A stretch of 64,000 nucleotides of DNA, from positions 62,001-126,000 of the forward strand of contig NZ_JABRVQ010000006.1 in assembly GCF_013248965.1 (NCBI RefSeq), in the 5' to 3' direction. The notes beneath the pieces are model-generated. The model did not search any database. It worked only from the letters and a program-made list of their open reading frames with translations, and was not told the origin of the DNA. This stretch comes from Psychrobacter okhotskensis (lineage in GTDB: Bacteria > Pseudomonadota > Gammaproteobacteria > Pseudomonadales > Moraxellaceae). The position numbers were made by a program, and so were the translations under genes. Positions 1-9,373 of this stretch are shown here, piece by piece. Positions within the stretch are counted from its first letter, which is position 1, and every line of letters begins with the position of its first letter.

Positions 1-55
1 TTACGGTAGCAATGTGACCGTCAATTGATAACTTGAGATTGGTATAATCCGTCAT
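1..55 (-). CDS. Enoyl-CoA hydratase/isomerase family protein, N-terminal fragment
   Basis: Only the first 18 codons are inside the window. The ATG lies at 55-53 and reads MTDYTNLKLSIDGHIATV, which resembles the opening beta strand of crotonase-fold enoyl-CoA hydratases (a short lead, then a hydrophobic strand ending in IATV). An AAGGA Shine-Dalgarno lies about 9 bases upstream (near 64-68). It is the next gene after the acyl-CoA dehydrogenase on the same strand, the usual place for a hydratase in valine or fatty-acid catabolism clusters. The family call is an inference from a very short stretch plus context. Confidence 0.5.
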   Translation of the reverse strand, partial: MTDYTNLKLSIDGHIATV

Positions 56-187
56 AAATAATCCTTTATTTTATCTGAATTTGGTACAATTTATTGGTGA
101 GACGCTAGGTAAAAGAGCCATAGAAAACCATAGCGAACTTAAAATACCATGATAAAAATATTGCCATAAAATAGTTGCGTACTTCGA

Positions 188-1348
188 TTAACGCAATTGA
201 CTCAATGCATCATCCTGCATAAGCTGACGCGAGACAATCACTCGCATAATCTCATTGGTGCCTTCCAAAATCTGATGGACACGCAAGTCTCGTACATGGC
301 GCTCAAGCGGATACTCATTCAGATAACCATAGCCACCATGTAGCTGTAAGGCCTCATTGGCAACATCGAAACAAAGATCAGTGGAGAGACGCTTTGCCAT
401 CGCACAGTAGGTAGAAGCTTGCCCATCATTGTTATCGACTTTATTAGCCGCTAAATAAAGCATTTGACGCGCGGTAATCGTTTGGGTAAGCATATCAGCA
501 AGCTTAAACTGTACTGATTGTAAGCTGGCAATCGGGCTACCAAACTGGCTACGCTCTTGGACGTAATTTGTCGCTGTCTCTAGCGCTGACTGCGCCGTAC
601 CTACCGCACAGATACCAATATTGATACGACCACCATCTAAGCCTTTCATCGCAATGCGAAAACCTTGGCCTTCCTCGCCGATTAAATTCTCTGCTGGCAC
701 CTTGACATCTTTAAAGCTGATGGTACGCGTCGGCTGCGCTTTCCAACCCATTTTATGCTCGTTTTTACCATACTCAATACCATCGCTGTCAGCGTCTACC
801 ACAAATGCTGAAACCCCTTTTGGGCCTGCACCGCCTGTACGTGCCATGACCACTAAGACGTCAGTCGAGCCTGCGCCCGAGATAAAGGTTTTTTCGCCAT
901 TGAGTACATAATGGTCGCCTTGCTTATCAGCTTTGGTGCGTAATGAGGCAGCATCAGAACCGGCGTTTGGCTCAGTTAAGCAATAGCTGCCAAGCCATTC
1001 ACCGCTGACCATGTTGGGTAAATACTTTTTACACAAAGCATCGCTACCGTACTCACCGATCATCCAGCCCGCCATGTTATGGATACTCATATAAGCGGCG
1101 ACAGCGGTATCGCCCCAAGCCAGCTCTTCAAACACCATGGCAGAATCTAAGCGTGGTAGCCCTAAACCATCATATTCTGGGTTGGTATACAGCCCCAAAA
1201 AGCCAAGCTCGCCTGATTTCTTAATCACATCGACTGGGAAGTGTGAGGTACGATCCCATTCAGCCGCATTGGGCTTTAGCTCTTTTTGCGCAAATTGCCG
1301 AGCGGTTTGGCGAAAGGCAATTTGGTCTTCGGTCAATGAGAAATCCAT
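188..1348 (-). CDS. Acyl-CoA dehydrogenase (isobutyryl-/short-chain type)
   Basis: FAD flavoprotein that should oxidise a short or branched acyl-CoA to the 2-enoyl-CoA and pass electrons to ETF. The protein has the usual order: an N-terminal helical domain beginning MDFSLTEDQ, the beta-barrel signature with CLTEPNAGSDA, and a C-terminal helical domain with LHGGYGYLNEYPLER and ILEGTNEIMR, where the Glu of ILEGT is the family's usual catalytic base. The start at 1348 (386 aa) was chosen over one nine codons upstream because an AAGGA ribosome site sits 8 bases before it and family members start at MDF. It lies downstream of mmsA and upstream of a hydratase, so isobutyryl-CoA in valine breakdown is the likely substrate. 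That substrate is inferred from context; 2-methylbutyryl- or butyryl-CoA is possible. Confidence 0.9.
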   Translation of the reverse strand: MDFSLTEDQIAFRQTARQFAQKELKPNAAEWDRTSHFPVDVIKKSGELGFLGLYTNPEYDGLGLPRLDSAMVFEELAWGDTAVAAYMSIHNMAGWMIGEYGSDALCKKYLPNMVSGEWLGSYCLTEPNAGSDAASLRTKADKQGDHYVLNGEKTFISGAGSTDVLVVMARTGGAGPKGVSAFVVDADSDGIEYGKNEHKMGWKAQPTRTISFKDVKVPAENLIGEEGQGFRIAMKGLDGGRINIGICAVGTAQSALETATNYVQERSQFGSPIASLQSVQFKLADMLTQTITARQMLYLAANKVDNNDGQASTYCAMAKRLSTDLCFDVANEALQLHGGYGYLNEYPLERHVRDLRVHQILEGTNEIMRVIVSRQLMQDDALSQLR

Positions 1349-1529
1349 AGGGTCATCCTTGTGCTTGCATAGCAAATATGGTGAAGAAAGTTTAATAAGT
1401 CATCAGTTCAATATCGTTATACAGTATAGCAGCGACAAAACGACAATCATAAATCATGCTTTGTTAAAAACATACTGAGTAAGATTGTCGCTATGTTGTT
1501 GAGATGCTGCCAATATAGTGGATTAACGA

Positions 1530-3014
1530 TTACATTGAAATAGTGGTATTCACGCCGCGGCTTGCCTCATCATCAAACCAACGTGCAGTAACCGTCTTGG
1601 TCTGGGTGTAGAATTGTACCGCCTGCTTACCATAAGGACCGAGATCACCAAGTTTACTAGCACGCGAGCCTGAGAATGAGAACATCGGTAGTGGCACAGG
1701 AATTGGTAAGTTAATACCGATTTGACCGACTTGCACATCTTGTTGGAATTTATGTGCCGCAGCGCCTGACTGAGTAAAGATCGCCGTACCATTACCATGT
1801 GGGTTGGCATTCAATAGCTCAATCGCTTCATCAAGGTCAGCTGCACGCATGATACACAGAACAGGCCCAAAGATTTCTTGCTGATAAATTTGCATATCAC
1901 TTGTGACATTATCAAAGATAGTCGGTCCTACAAAGTTGCCTTTCTCATAGCCTTCGACAGTAATGCCACGACCATCAAGAATCAAGCTCGCCCCTTCTTC
2001 TACCCCTGTATCAATCAAATGCTCAACACGGGCTTTTGCGGCAGGAGAAATTAGTGGACCTAAGTCTTTATCATGCTTACCTGCGGATACGACTAAGCCT
2101 GTTGCTTTGGCTTTGATATCATCAATCCACTCACCTGCTGCACCGACTAGCACTACAACTGACAGCGCCATACAGCGTTGACCAGCAGCACCAAATGCGG
2201 CACCCGCTAACTGGTTGAGTGTTTGTTCTTTATTGGCATCAGGTAAGATAACGCCATGGTTTTTTGCGCCCATCATGCACTGGGCACGCTTGCCAGATTG
2301 ACTAGCACGCTCATAGACATGCTTGCCAACGTTGGTTGAGCCGACAAATGAAACCGCTTTGATATCTGGGTGATCACATATAGCATCAACGGTGGCCTTA
2401 CCACCATGAACCACGTTTAGTACCCCTTCAGGGACGCCCGCTTCTACTGCCAACTCAACCAAACGCATGGTGACCATCGGATCTTGTTCAGAAGGCTTTA
2501 GAATGAATGTATTACCTGTAGCAATCGCCATTGGGAACATCCATAGTGGAATCATCGCTGGGAAGTTAAACGGCGTGATACCAGCACAGACGCCAAGTGG
2601 CTGCCAAATGCTATAAGTGTCTACGCCTGAGGCGACGTTTTCAACGAAGTCGCCGATTTGCAGATTGGCAATACCTGCGGCATGTTCGACGACTTCTAGA
2701 CCACGGAATACATCACCGCGAGCGTCAGCGATAGTCTTGCCCTGCTCTGCTGTCAGGATTTCTGCCAGCTCATCCATATGATCGCGTATGAGTGCTTGAT
2801 ACTTTAAAAAGATACGCGCACGCGTGGTGATTGGCGTTTTGCGCCACGTCTGAAAGGCTTTCTGAGCGGCAGCGACGGCTTGATTGATTTCATCGTCAGT
2901 GGTTTGCGGTACTTTAGCAATGACTTCTTGAGTGGCGGGATCGGTGATATCAATCCATTCACTGGTATTAGAATCAACAAATTGACCATTGATGAGCTGC
3001 TGAACGTGGTGCAT
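1530..3014 (-). CDS. mmsA: Methylmalonate-semialdehyde dehydrogenase (CoA-acylating)
   Basis: Converts methylmalonate semialdehyde (valine route) or malonate semialdehyde to propionyl- or acetyl-CoA, using NAD+ and CoA. The 494-aa protein has the ALDH fold with family hallmarks: [15 protein letters not shown] near residues 147-161, the Gly-rich [10 protein letters not shown] near 221-230, and catalytic Cys281 in [11 protein letters not shown]. Unlike hydrolytic ALDHs it lacks the general-base Glu of the ELGG motif, having MGAKNHG there, which is typical of acylating MmsA. Its place between a propionate-CoA-ligase-like gene and an acyl-CoA dehydrogenase supports a valine/propionate catabolic cluster. 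About 180 bases separate it from the dehydrogenase downstream, so co-transcription is likely but not shown. Confidence 0.95.
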   Translation of the reverse strand: MHHVQQLINGQFVDSNTSEWIDITDPATQEVIAKVPQTTDDEINQAVAAAQKAFQTWRKTPITTRARIFLKYQALIRDHMDELAEILTAEQGKTIADARGDVFRGLEVVEHAAGIANLQIGDFVENVASGVDTYSIWQPLGVCAGITPFNFPAMIPLWMFPMAIATGNTFILKPSEQDPMVTMRLVELAVEAGVPEGVLNVVHGGKATVDAICDHPDIKAVSFVGSTNVGKHVYERASQSGKRAQCMMGAKNHGVILPDANKEQTLNQLAGAAFGAAGQRCMALSVVVLVGAAGEWIDDIKAKATGLVVSAGKHDKDLGPLISPAAKARVEHLIDTGVEEGASLILDGRGITVEGYEKGNFVGPTIFDNVTSDMQIYQQEIFGPVLCIMRAADLDEAIELLNANPHGNGTAIFTQSGAAAHKFQQDVQVGQIGINLPIPVPLPMFSFSGSRASKLGDLGPYGKQAVQFYTQTKTVTARWFDDEASRGVNTTISM

Positions 3015-3208
3015 AAGATATCCTTATCTTTTTTGCAAGATTACCGTTTGACGGTATCTTCATATATATAAAGAGAATTAGAAACGATAAGTTTCTACGA
3101 ATAAAGCTTTATTTTAAAGTGATTTATTTTGTATCATTATTGACTATAACAATAAATCAATTTTAGGGTCAAGTGTTTTATGTGTACTGCTTGTCTCTAC
3201 ATTTAGGC

Positions 3209-3242
3209 CAAAAAAAGCCCATGATAATTCATGAGCTTTTTT
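3209..3242 (-). terminator. Rho-independent terminator after the CoA ligase
   Basis: A hairpin (AAAAAAGCcCATGA, short loop, TCATGaGCTTTTTT) lies between the end of the CoA ligase gene (3288) and the start of mmsA (3014). The T run on the minus strand fits termination of the ligase transcript, which suggests mmsA has its own promoter in 3015-3208. Seen directly; the function is inferred. Confidence 0.7.
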
Positions 3243-3287
3243 CGATATTAAAATCAGATGGTTTTTTTCAATTAATACTTCATCGTA

Positions 3288-5333
3288 TTAGTAGTCTTTC
3301 ATGGATTGTTTAATGGCATCAATCGCGGTTGGATTATCAAGCGTTGACATATCTCCCGTTTCATTACCTTCCGCTAAAGCACGAATAGCACGACGTAAAA
3401 TTTTGCCCGAGCGCGTTTTTGGTAGCGCCTGCGGGAAATAAATCGCTGCGGGTCTGGCGATACCACCAAGAGATTTTACCACTGCCCCAATCACTTGCTG
3501 CTCAAGACGGAAGCGGTTTTCGGTCGTCGCTACTTGGTCATGATCTTTTAGCACACAAAAAGCAATGGGCAACTCGCCTTTTAACTGATCCTGAATACCC
3601 ACGACCGCACACTCAGCCATCTCTGGATGCATGCTAATTGCCTCCTCAATCTCTTGGGTGCCGATACGATGACCCGCGACATTTATCACATCATCGGTAC
3701 GACCGAGAATATAAAAATAACCTTCTTCATCCGTTACCGCATAGTCTGAGGTGGAATACTGTTGACCATCAAACAGACCGAAATAACTGCTGACAAAGCG
3801 CTCATCATTACGCCATACCGTAGTAAGACAACCGGGTGGTAATGGCGCTTTAATCGCTAGCAAACCCTTTTCACCAGCCGCGCAAGGCTCGCCGGTCTCT
3901 TCATTGATGACGTGGGCATCATAACCATACATGGGATAACCGGGCGAGCCTTGTTTGTGCGGTTTATGATTAAATTTGGGCGTATTGCTTAAAATCGGCC
4001 AGCCAGACTCTGTTTGCCAATAGTGATCTAAAATCGGTACCCCTAAATGCTTGGTCAGCCAATTGGCCGTTGACTCATCAAGTGGCTCGCCTGCTAAAAA
4101 GAATGACTTGAGGCTAGAGACATCATAGCGTGTCATCCACGTCTCATCTTGCTTTTTCAGCATACGCACACCCGTCGGTGCGGTAAATAGGATATTAACC
4201 TTGTTGGCTTCAACAATCCGCCACCAGATACCAGGGTTTGGACGATGCGGCAAGCCTTCATACATCACACTGGTCATGCCAGCGAGCAATGGCGCATAAA
4301 TGGTATAAGAGTGCCCCACTGCCCAACCGATATCGGATATTGCCCAAAAGGTCTCGCCGGCTTTGCCATCGTAGATATAATCTATCGACGTTGTTAGCGC
4401 CACTGCATGACCGCCGGTATCACGCTGCACGCCTTTTGGTGTACCCGTAGTACCAGAAGTATAGAGCAAATACGATGGCGTATTGGATTCTAACCACACT
4501 GGCTCGACAATCGCATTGGCTTCACAACTGATACGGCGTTGGGTTGCATAATCGACATCGATAGCTTTTGGCTCATAAGGCAAGATACCTCGATTGACGA
4601 CCAGCACATGCTCAGGCTTCACAGTGGCTTGTTCAACACCTTGATCGACGAGGTTTTTATAGTTGATAACCTTGCCACCGCGCAATCCTGAATCTACCGT
4701 AATGACCATTTTTGCCTCAGCATCGTCCATACGAATCGCTAGGTTGTGCGCGGCAAAGCCACCGAAGACTACAGAATGAACTGCGCCAATACGAGCACAT
4801 GCTAGCATCGCATAAGCGGCCTCCAAAATCATTGGCATATAGATAATGACACGATCGCCCTTCTCGATACCATGACGCTGTAGCACATCGGCGAAGTAAT
4901 TCACTTCTTTATACAAATCGTTATAAGTCAGGCGGCGCTTGGTATAGTCGGTATAAAACTCGACGTTATTGCCTAAATCGCTAAAGGCATCGACGACTGC
5001 TGGGAATGTTGCTACTAACTCTTGGTTAATCTCAGAGGATAGCCAAATAAAGGCATCTTGCTCTGCACGCTCTGCCAGATGGCGATCGACACAGTTATAG
5101 CAAAGGTTGGTCTCACCGCCGACGTACCATTTGGCAAAAGGCAAATTGCTGTCATCGAGGATTTGCTCAGGCTCTTTATGCCAGTAGATACGCTTGGCTT
5201 GCTCTGCCCAAAACTGCTCACGGTCGTTAATAGAATCGTGATAAATATCAGCAAAGCTTGGAGTCTGAGTGACTTGAGTTTGGCCATTTTGAGAAGGTTG
5301 GGTTGTGGCTTGGTTTTTGATTGGGTCGCTCAT
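3288..5333 (-). CDS. Acetyl/propionyl-CoA synthetase (PrpE/ACSS3-like)
   Basis: AMP-forming ligase making propionyl-CoA or acetyl-CoA from the acid, ATP and CoA. The 681-aa protein has the ANL signatures in order: YTSGTTGTPKGVQRDTGGHA (P-loop), the HYWQTESGW adenine region, the YFYILGRTDDVINVAGHR hinge, and the C-terminal PKTRSGKILRR lysine loop. The form of the P-loop (KGVQRDTGG) and the N-terminal NLCYNCVDRHL are those I associate with propionate-CoA ligases more than Acs. The start at 5333 (MSDPIKNQ) has an AAGGA site; the longer reading frame upstream runs over a terminator hairpin at 5437-5464 and is rejected. It would feed propionate into the same propionyl-CoA pool that mmsA produces. 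Confidence 0.85.
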   Translation of the reverse strand: MSDPIKNQATTQPSQNGQTQVTQTPSFADIYHDSINDREQFWAEQAKRIYWHKEPEQILDDSNLPFAKWYVGGETNLCYNCVDRHLAERAEQDAFIWLSSEINQELVATFPAVVDAFSDLGNNVEFYTDYTKRRLTYNDLYKEVNYFADVLQRHGIEKGDRVIIYMPMILEAAYAMLACARIGAVHSVVFGGFAAHNLAIRMDDAEAKMVITVDSGLRGGKVINYKNLVDQGVEQATVKPEHVLVVNRGILPYEPKAIDVDYATQRRISCEANAIVEPVWLESNTPSYLLYTSGTTGTPKGVQRDTGGHAVALTTSIDYIYDGKAGETFWAISDIGWAVGHSYTIYAPLLAGMTSVMYEGLPHRPNPGIWWRIVEANKVNILFTAPTGVRMLKKQDETWMTRYDVSSLKSFFLAGEPLDESTANWLTKHLGVPILDHYWQTESGWPILSNTPKFNHKPHKQGSPGYPMYGYDAHVINEETGEPCAAGEKGLLAIKAPLPPGCLTTVWRNDERFVSSYFGLFDGQQYSTSDYAVTDEEGYFYILGRTDDVINVAGHRIGTQEIEEAISMHPEMAECAVVGIQDQLKGELPIAFCVLKDHDQVATTENRFRLEQQVIGAVVKSLGGIARPAAIYFPQALPKTRSGKILRRAIRALAEGNETGDMSTLDNPTAIDAIKQSMKDY

Positions 5334-5436
5334 AATAGCTGTCCTTAGCGTAAACAAGATATGATGCAATATAATTGTAAATATAGCGGTGATAAATAAT
5401 ATCGTAATAAGGTACTGGTCATCCGTGCCAGAACTG

Positions 5437-5464
5437 AAAAACCGATACATTATGTATCGGTTTA
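5437..5464 (-). terminator. Terminator of the fatty acyl-CoA ligase gene
   Basis: A perfect hairpin, AAACCGATACAT/ATGTATCGGTTT, is followed by a T run on the minus strand. It sits downstream of the acyl-CoA ligase (5579-7249) and just upstream of the next gene's start at 5333, so it also argues against the longer start for that gene. Confidence 0.7.
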
Positions 5465-5578
5465 AAATGTAGCAGAGCTAACAATAAAGGTCAACTATTA
5501 AGCGTCTAATCTGTTTGATTATCATCAGCATTCAAATACCTTAACAGCCTATAGCTTTAAAAAAGTGGACCGGTAACG

Positions 5579-7249
5579 TTATACCTCGGTCTGATCGGCA
5601 TACATCTCACGCATGACTTTTTTGTCATGTTTGCCTACAGAAGTTTTGGGCAACTCATCAACGAACTTAAACTGACTGGGCACACCATATTTAGGAATGA
5701 TACCGCGCTCTACCGCTTTCTCAGCGATGGCTTTGATGTCCTCCACCTTGGTATCTTGGCAATCAGGCTTGAGTACCACCAAGGCCAATGGACGCTCGCC
5801 CCACTGCTTATCGCGAACGCCAATAACTGACACATCAGCCACTGCTGGATGCAGGGATAAAATCGTCTCAATCTCAAGCGATGATATCCATTCGCCGCCT
5901 GACTTAATCACATCTTTTAGACGATCGGTGATTCTAATGTAGCCATCAGGACGGACATAGGCGATATCTTGAGTATGCATGTAGCCGTTTTCCCACAGCT
6001 CTTTGCCTGCATCGTCATTTTTCAGATAGCTCTGGGTCAACCACGGTGCGCGCAGTACCAGCTCACCTGTATTTTCTTCACCCGTACCCACCGATTGATT
6101 GTTTTCGCCCCATACCTGTGCATCGACCATGACCACTGGCTTACCAGTCATACAACGGCGAGAAATATCTTCTTCTTCCGTCATTTCTGGTTCGTTGAGG
6201 CTAAACTCTGTCAAGCTAATAAGCGGCGCCGTCTCTGACATACCATAGCCCGTATAGACTTCGATATCTTGCGCCAATGCAGACTTTGCTAAGCCTTCGG
6301 TCAATCTTGAACCACCGATGATCATTTTTAGACCGTTAAAGCTGGCCCCACGATCTTGCGCTTCTTTGAGTACCATTTGCAAAATCGTCGGCACACAATG
6401 GGTGATACTGACTTTTTCTTTAATGATTAAATCCAGCAAAGTATCAGGCGCATAGCGTCCCGGATAGACCTGCTTGAGACCGACCATCGTCGCGGTAAAC
6501 GGGAAACCCCATGCATGCACATGGAACATCGGCGTCATCGGCATATAAACATCGCCGTTACTCACGCCTTGTTTGTTCGGCAACATACCTAGGGTGGCGG
6601 CTTCTGCCATACTATGTAGCACTAGCTGACGATGGCTAAAAAACACGCCCTTTGGGTCGCCTGTGGTGCCCGAAGTATAAAAAGTCGTCGCAATGGTGTT
6701 TTCATCAAAATCTTGGAAGTCAAAGGTGTCATCAGCGGCTTCGAGCAATGCCTCATACTCACCCGTTACGCGACTTTGGTTGTCACCAAAGACCCCTTCT
6801 ACTGTCATGCCATTGTCATCTAGCCAGATGATATGCTCGATACTAGAGTTCTCAAACTGATAATCCTTCACCAGTGCGGCAAACTCAGAGTTCAGCATCA
6901 GCACTTTTGGTTTCGCATGATTAATGGTGTACAGCACTTTTTCTGGTGATAAGCGGATATTGACGGTCTGCAAAATATACTGCGACATCGGCACTGCAAA
7001 GTAGGATTCTAAATAGCGATGGCTGTCCCAATCCATGACGGCGACCACATCACCAGTAGCGAGATTCAAGTCGGCTAAAACGTTCGCTAAGCGATTGATA
7101 CGATTAAACAGATCTTTATAAGTGAAGCGTTTTTTATCCGCATAAACGATTTCTTGATCTTGTGAGACGGTTTTGGCACGGTTTAACAATTGCTTGATCA
7201 GAAGTGGAAACTCATAAGCAGCTGGTGCGCTGTGGTAAATGTTTGACAT
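5579..7249 (-). CDS. Medium/long-chain fatty acyl-CoA ligase (AlkK/DmdB-like)
   Basis: AMP-forming acyl-CoA ligase of 556 aa activating medium-chain or related carboxylic acids. ANL motifs are present in order: FYTSGTTGDPKGVFFSHRQ, the MTPMFHVHAWGFPF region, YTGYGMSETAP, GYIRITDRLKDVIKSGGEW, and the C-terminal PKTSVGKHDKK lysine. The FFSHRQLVLHS variant is that of the AlkK and methylmercaptopropionate-CoA ligase group, so DMSP-derived MMPA is an alternative substrate. An AAGGA motif lies about 11 bases before the ATG. It is next to the propionyl-CoA ligase on the same strand but is separated from it by a terminator. The exact chain length cannot be told from sequence. Confidence 0.85.
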   Translation of the reverse strand: MSNIYHSAPAAYEFPLLIKQLLNRAKTVSQDQEIVYADKKRFTYKDLFNRINRLANVLADLNLATGDVVAVMDWDSHRYLESYFAVPMSQYILQTVNIRLSPEKVLYTINHAKPKVLMLNSEFAALVKDYQFENSSIEHIIWLDDNGMTVEGVFGDNQSRVTGEYEALLEAADDTFDFQDFDENTIATTFYTSGTTGDPKGVFFSHRQLVLHSMAEAATLGMLPNKQGVSNGDVYMPMTPMFHVHAWGFPFTATMVGLKQVYPGRYAPDTLLDLIIKEKVSITHCVPTILQMVLKEAQDRGASFNGLKMIIGGSRLTEGLAKSALAQDIEVYTGYGMSETAPLISLTEFSLNEPEMTEEEDISRRCMTGKPVVMVDAQVWGENNQSVGTGEENTGELVLRAPWLTQSYLKNDDAGKELWENGYMHTQDIAYVRPDGYIRITDRLKDVIKSGGEWISSLEIETILSLHPAVADVSVIGVRDKQWGERPLALVVLKPDCQDTKVEDIKAIAEKAVERGIIPKYGVPSQFKFVDELPKTSVGKHDKKVMREMYADQTEV

Positions 7250-7456
7250 AAATCCGACGTCCTTGTTGAGTATTTTTGATAATTTTAATGGCTATTAAAG
7301 GGTTTGAGGCAAACTAAAATTATTGTTTTAATAAAAGATATGTTCGATAAGCCTGATACTGATAGTAAGAAAAAACCGCTTATATGTAAAGGCTGCTTGC
7401 GTAAGTACTGAAACAGCAACAGTGATTTTCCTGCCCTTTTTTATTGGCTATATAGG

Positions 7457-8689
7457 TTAAGTAGTACGAGTTTTGGTTTTTATCATGCCAAAGCTAGCGA
7501 CTAATAATGCCAATACTTGCACGAATAATAATAACCATACGGTAAGCGACCATTGACCGCGCGCATAGGCGATGCCGCACAGCCATGCCCCTAAGGTACC
7601 GCCTGTATAATAGGCCATATAGTATAAGCCAGAAGCCAGTGAGCGCCCTTTTTTCACATTGACCGCGATATAGCTGATGGTCGCAGCCTGCGTGACAAAC
7701 ACGCCCGAGGACATAATCGCCAGTCCTACGACAATACCCCAAAGTGGTGCCACAAGCGTCAATAATACTCCAAGCATTGAAACAACCACGGCCACCCGAA
7801 CCGTACGTGCTGAACCAAATCGACGCAGTAAATTGGTTGATAACGGCGTAATGACTACCCCAATTAAATACACTGCAAAAATATTGGCCAGTGCGCCCGT
7901 ACTAAGCTCATATGGCGTGCCTGCTAGGTGCAAATTGATAAAGGTAAAACAACCAACTAGGGAGAACAGAACGCAGGCACCAAGCAAGCAAGCAGTGACC
8001 ACATAACGATTGGTCAGATGCTCGCCGAGCGTCTGTATCGCTGAGCGAAAGTTTGGATTGGCCTCAAAGTGACGCGACGAGGGCAGCATTTTACCAACCC
8101 AGAGCGCACCAATCAGCGTCATCGCTGCCATCACATAGTAGCCTGCGCGCCAGCCGATGAGCTCGTGTAAATGTCCAAGCAAAAACCGTCCCATAAAGCC
8201 ACCAAAGACCGAGCCTGAGACATAAAAAGACATCAGCTCAGTGACTGCGCGTCCCTCAAACTCCTCTCCGATGTAGGCAATCGTCACCACAGTAATACCG
8301 GGTACGGATAAGCCTTGTATAAAGCGCCATATGCCCATCCAGCCGATGCTAGGGCTTTGTGCAATCAACGCGGTCGGTATCGCTAAAAACAATAAGGCCG
8401 CCACAATAAATGACTTGCGCCCCACGGCATCAGAGAGCATACCCAAAAACGGTGACATGATAGCAATCGCTAACACAGTTGCTCCAACGATCATGCCCGC
8501 TTGGACTTCAGTCGCCGCAAAATCTAGCATCAGGACAGGTAGCACCGCTTGAATAGAATACACTTGTAAAAAAGCAAACATGCCAATCAAGCCAAAGGTG
8601 AGTTTTAAAACCCATGACGTAGAACCATTTGGCGAAGTGGAAGGCTGTGGGGCGGTATATTGGGTCTGATCAGTAGAATGATTCACAAG
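7457..8689 (-). CDS. MFS transporter, Bcr/AraJ-like drug or metabolite exporter
   Basis: About 12 hydrophobic segments, with the MFS motif between TM2 and TM3 seen as GMLSDAVGRKSFIV. The second half mirrors the first, ending in a basic KTKTRTT tail. It probably extrudes a drug or organic compound by proton antiport; the substrate is unknown. The reading frame stays open to a TTG at 8815, but codons upstream of 8689 run into a dispersed repeat (8767-8876), and no ATG exists. I place the start at the GTG at 8689 (410 aa, normal for the family), although no clear Shine-Dalgarno is seen there, so the start is uncertain. Confidence 0.75.
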   Translation of the reverse strand, partial: LVNHSTDQTQYTAPQPSTSPNGSTSWVLKLTFGLIGMFAFLQVYSIQAVLPVLMLDFAATEVQAGMIVGATVLAIAIMSPFLGMLSDAVGRKSFIVAALLFLAIPTALIAQSPSIGWMGIWRFIQGLSVPGITVVTIAYIGEEFEGRAVTELMSFYVSGSVFGGFMGRFLLGHLHELIGWRAGYYVMAAMTLIGALWVGKMLPSSRHFEANPNFRSAIQTLGEHLTNRYVVTACLLGACVLFSLVGCFTFINLHLAGTPYELSTGALANIFAVYLIGVVITPLSTNLLRRFGSARTVRVAVVVSMLGVLLTLVAPLWGIVVGLAIMSSGVFVTQAATISYIAVNVKKGRSLASGLYYMAYYTGGTLGAWLCGIAYARGQWSLTVWLLLFVQVLALLVASFGMIKTKTRTT

Positions 8690-8766
8690 GAGGCTGACTA
8701 TATTGGTTATGCCATGACAGTGATAAATACCTGTTATTGACTTGGATGAAAGATGGTTGATACAGC

Positions 8767-8876
8767 TATAGTCAAAATATCCTAAAAACGCGACGGTATT
8801 GCTTGCTGATATCAATTTTTTGTAGCCTCTGTCTGCACAGGCACAGCAAGCAAGGAAAATGGATATCAGTAGTGCG
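8767..8876 (-). repeat. Dispersed ~105-bp repeat, copy A (GATATC-bounded)
   Basis: Read on the minus strand, this copy runs from GCACTACTGATATCC through GCTGTGCCTGTGCAGACAG and GATATCAGCAAGCAATACC to TTTTGACTATA. It aligns along its whole length with copies at 24735-24846 and 31665-31768. It has inverted CTGATATC/GATATCAG sites about 50 bases apart. It lies between the MFS gene start and the polyester hydrolase gene and overlaps the spurious upstream extension of the MFS frame. No coding capacity. Confidence 0.8.
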
Positions 8877-9373
8877 TGATGGTTCGATATTACTTTTCAC
8901 TGACTATAGATACTAAAAGCGTTATATGATAAATCTATAGGATAAAATGGTATTTTTAAATAGTAAATACTTCTTAAATACTAAACACCTCTTAAATGAT
9001 AAATATTTATCCTAAAGACAAGCGAGTTATGTTACCACATCAGACCTCATACTCAGTTTTAGATGTGTTATTGGCGCTACATTAGCCTTGTTATTTGACC
9101 AAAAAATACTGCCATTTTTCTTTATATCATAGCGCCGCCATTTATAGAAATACCTTTGCTTAAAATTAGCCGCGCTACTTAACATTAGCCACGCTTTACC
9201 TTCAAATTGGCATTGTAGCCTAGTCGCATTCGATACCGTGCAGGCGGTTTATGGCTTTGACAATTAAAAGATTAATGTCTACTATTATTTTGCCTTATCA
9301 GGTATAGCGTCAAAAATAGAATAAAAAACCAATAGCTAAGCCAATCAAAATTATACAACCCTCACATACAAGA
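8877..9373. other. Intergenic stretch, about 500 bp, no gene seen
   Basis: AT-rich, with short near-repeats of the TTAAATA/ACTTCTTAAAT type around 8950-9010. No frame with a ribosome site, no RNA gene and no strong terminator was recognised. It must hold the promoters of the two diverging genes at either side, but none is clear enough to place. Confidence 0.5.

Noticed and set aside
1550..1810. Second frame inside mmsA (86 aa) and similar shadows inside other genes
   Set aside because: Entirely overlapped by well-supported genes; codon pattern and lack of ribosome sites mark them as shadows.
5334..5450. 39-residue hydrophobic N-terminal extension of the CoA ligase
   Set aside because: It crosses a terminator hairpin and lacks a ribosome site; the ATG at 5333 has a good one and matches cytoplasmic relatives.
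8690..8815. N-terminal extension of the MFS transporter to the TTG at 8815
   Set aside because: The extension runs into dispersed repeat copy A, has no ribosome site and is not MFS-like.
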